Shown piece by piece: positions 47,815 through 48,631 of a stretch of 48,631 bases of DNA (the first letter of the stretch is position 1; each line of letters begins with the position of its first letter). A program made the translations under genes and the position numbers. The notes under the pieces are model-generated. The model was not told the DNA's origin and did not search any database. It was given only the letters and a program-made list of their open reading frames with translations. The DNA comes from a candidate division TA06 bacterium (GTDB lineage: Bacteria > Hydrothermota > DG-26 > E44-bin18), in assembly GCA_004376575.1 (NCBI GenBank), contig SOJN01000023.1, positions 1 to 48,631 on the forward strand. Reading direction: 5' to 3'.

Positions 47815-48631
47815 CTACCTCACAATTATGATCTTAGCATCAACACGCCCACCTCGCGAATGGCCGCTGACGATGTAGACACCTGTTGGAAGCAGTCTGC
47901 CATCATCGTCCGTCCCGTCCCAAACAAAACTCCGCAAGGCAATTCCATCTGAGTGGAGATCAAAACCCCTAACCTTCCTTCCTGTACAGTCGTAGACTTT
48001 CAACTCTTCCAGAGAGCTCACCTGTTCTGAATTTGAGCTGAACACGATTGTTGTCCTCGTCGAAAACGGATTGGGCATGGCGGACAAGGACCAGGACTTC
48101 ACTCTTTTTGCTGGTTTTTCATTCTCATAGATCCCTATGAGACCAGCCAACTGACACCTGAAGTTGTTGTAGTCGACCCAGTTCGGAGACTCAACTCTGG
48201 GAAGAGAGCCGTCGTCATTCACATTGGTGATGTGATAGGTGTGCTGGTTCCACACCCTTCTTGCTTCCACCCAGGGTATACCACCCTCGTCCAACCCATA
48301 TGCAAAAAGCCCGTTGTAGGACTTGTCACCATAAGGGCTGCTTACAGTGAGGAGTTCAGCATGACCGTCTTTGTCAATGTCTGCAATCACCGGAAATTCC
48401 ATAGCAGTATGCGTTGAGTGTTCTTTCGACCACAGAAGAATCCCACTTAAGGCATCGAATATCCTTATTGAATCCTGATCACAGTGGATCACTTCAGGAA
48501 ATCCATCGCCGTACAGGTCGAAAACTGTAGAACCTGATACGCCTGAGGACGACTCGTTAATGGGATAGGACCAGAGGATGGATCCGTCGCCCTCGAAAAC
48601 AACATACTGCTCGCGGCTGGCGACTCCTATT
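47815..48631 (-). CDS. Secreted FG-GAP-like protein, C-terminal part (cut by window edge)
   Basis: The frame stays open from the stop at 47815 to the right edge, so only the last 272 or so residues are visible. They show FG-GAP-like elements (VFDLYGDGFPEVIHCD, then IADIDKDGHAELLTVSS), a linker, and a FlgD-like C-terminal cap (ELKVYDCTGRKVRGF, FVWDGTDDDGRLLPTGVYIV). The same cap type closes the proteins at 1224 and 44883. A GTG at 48492 is an internal codon, not the start. Probably exported; function unknown. Confidence 0.8.
   Translation of the reverse strand, partial: IGVASREQYVVFEGDGSILWSYPINESSSGVSGSTVFDLYGDGFPEVIHCDQDSIRIFDALSGILLWSKEHSTHTAMEFPVIADIDKDGHAELLTVSSPYGDKSYNGLFAYGLDEGGIPWVEARRVWNQHTYHITNVNDDGSLPRVESPNWVDYNNFRCQLAGLIGIYENEKPAKRVKSWSLSAMPNPFSTRTTIVFSSNSEQVSSLEELKVYDCTGRKVRGFDLHSDGIALRSFVWDGTDDDGRLLPTGVYIVSGHSRGGRVDAKIIIVR

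Overview
The window looks like a chromosomal piece of an anaerobic, uncultivated-type bacterium. Three secreted proteins end in a FlgD-like / type-IX-sorting-like cap domain, which is common in the FCB and WOR-3/TA06-like candidate phyla. Promoters are plain sigma70 type and the redox gene content is anaerobic. I cannot name the phylum from sequence alone. Almost everything from 12.2 kb to the right edge lies on the minus strand.

Left part (1-12 kb): a Phd/RelE-type toxin-antitoxin pair; a CAT-anticodon tRNA; a secreted eight-repeat beta-propeller-like protein bracketed by the tRNA and a 35-nt copy of the tRNA 3' end; an SHMT-like enzyme; a DUF72 protein; a beta-propeller lipoprotein plus a membrane-anchored thermonuclease-like protein; a tRNA-Val; an LsrF-like aldolase with a zinc alcohol dehydrogenase; a TPR membrane protein and a small membrane protein. 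Then come leuS, holA and a zinc-ribbon coiled-coil protein.

Core (17-38.5 kb): a large redox locus read right to left. hdrC-hdrB sit downstream of tpiA-secG-rplU-rpmA-MBL. A separately promoted block follows: HdrA(N-half)-NuoE fusion, HndB-like ferredoxin, five signalling-type genes (DRTGG, CBS-HATPase, DRTGG, PHP, HATPase), a second nearly identical HndB-like ferredoxin, NuoF-GltD fusion, NuoG(N-part)-HdrA(C-half) fusion, a double HdrA, MvhD, an FrhB/FdhB-like iron-sulfur protein, and iron-sulfur and flavoprotein subunits of the succinate dehydrogenase/fumarate reductase family. A lipoprotein, class I fructose-bisphosphatase and a class II aldolase close it. No hydrogenase catalytic subunit is present. 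My reading is an NADH-linked, flavin-based electron-bifurcating or confurcating complex joined to a fumarate-reductase-like module. The most striking point is that HdrA appears cut in two, each half welded to a different NADH-dehydrogenase-type subunit.

Right part (38.5-48.6 kb): tpiA-secG-rplU-rpmA, der-plsY-gpsA, and two large secreted FG-GAP/PQQ-like proteins, the second cut by the window edge.

Between genes lies a dispersed structured repeat in four copies. Two are long (about 580 nt), in inverted orientation, 33 kb apart, and bracket leuS through tpiA. One is internally rearranged and one is only the hairpin. The hairpins show compensatory changes, and all four lie just 3' of a gene in sense orientation. 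Eleven promoters of the form TTGAC(A/T)-16/18-TANNAT-like can be read directly; several settle the choice of gene start.
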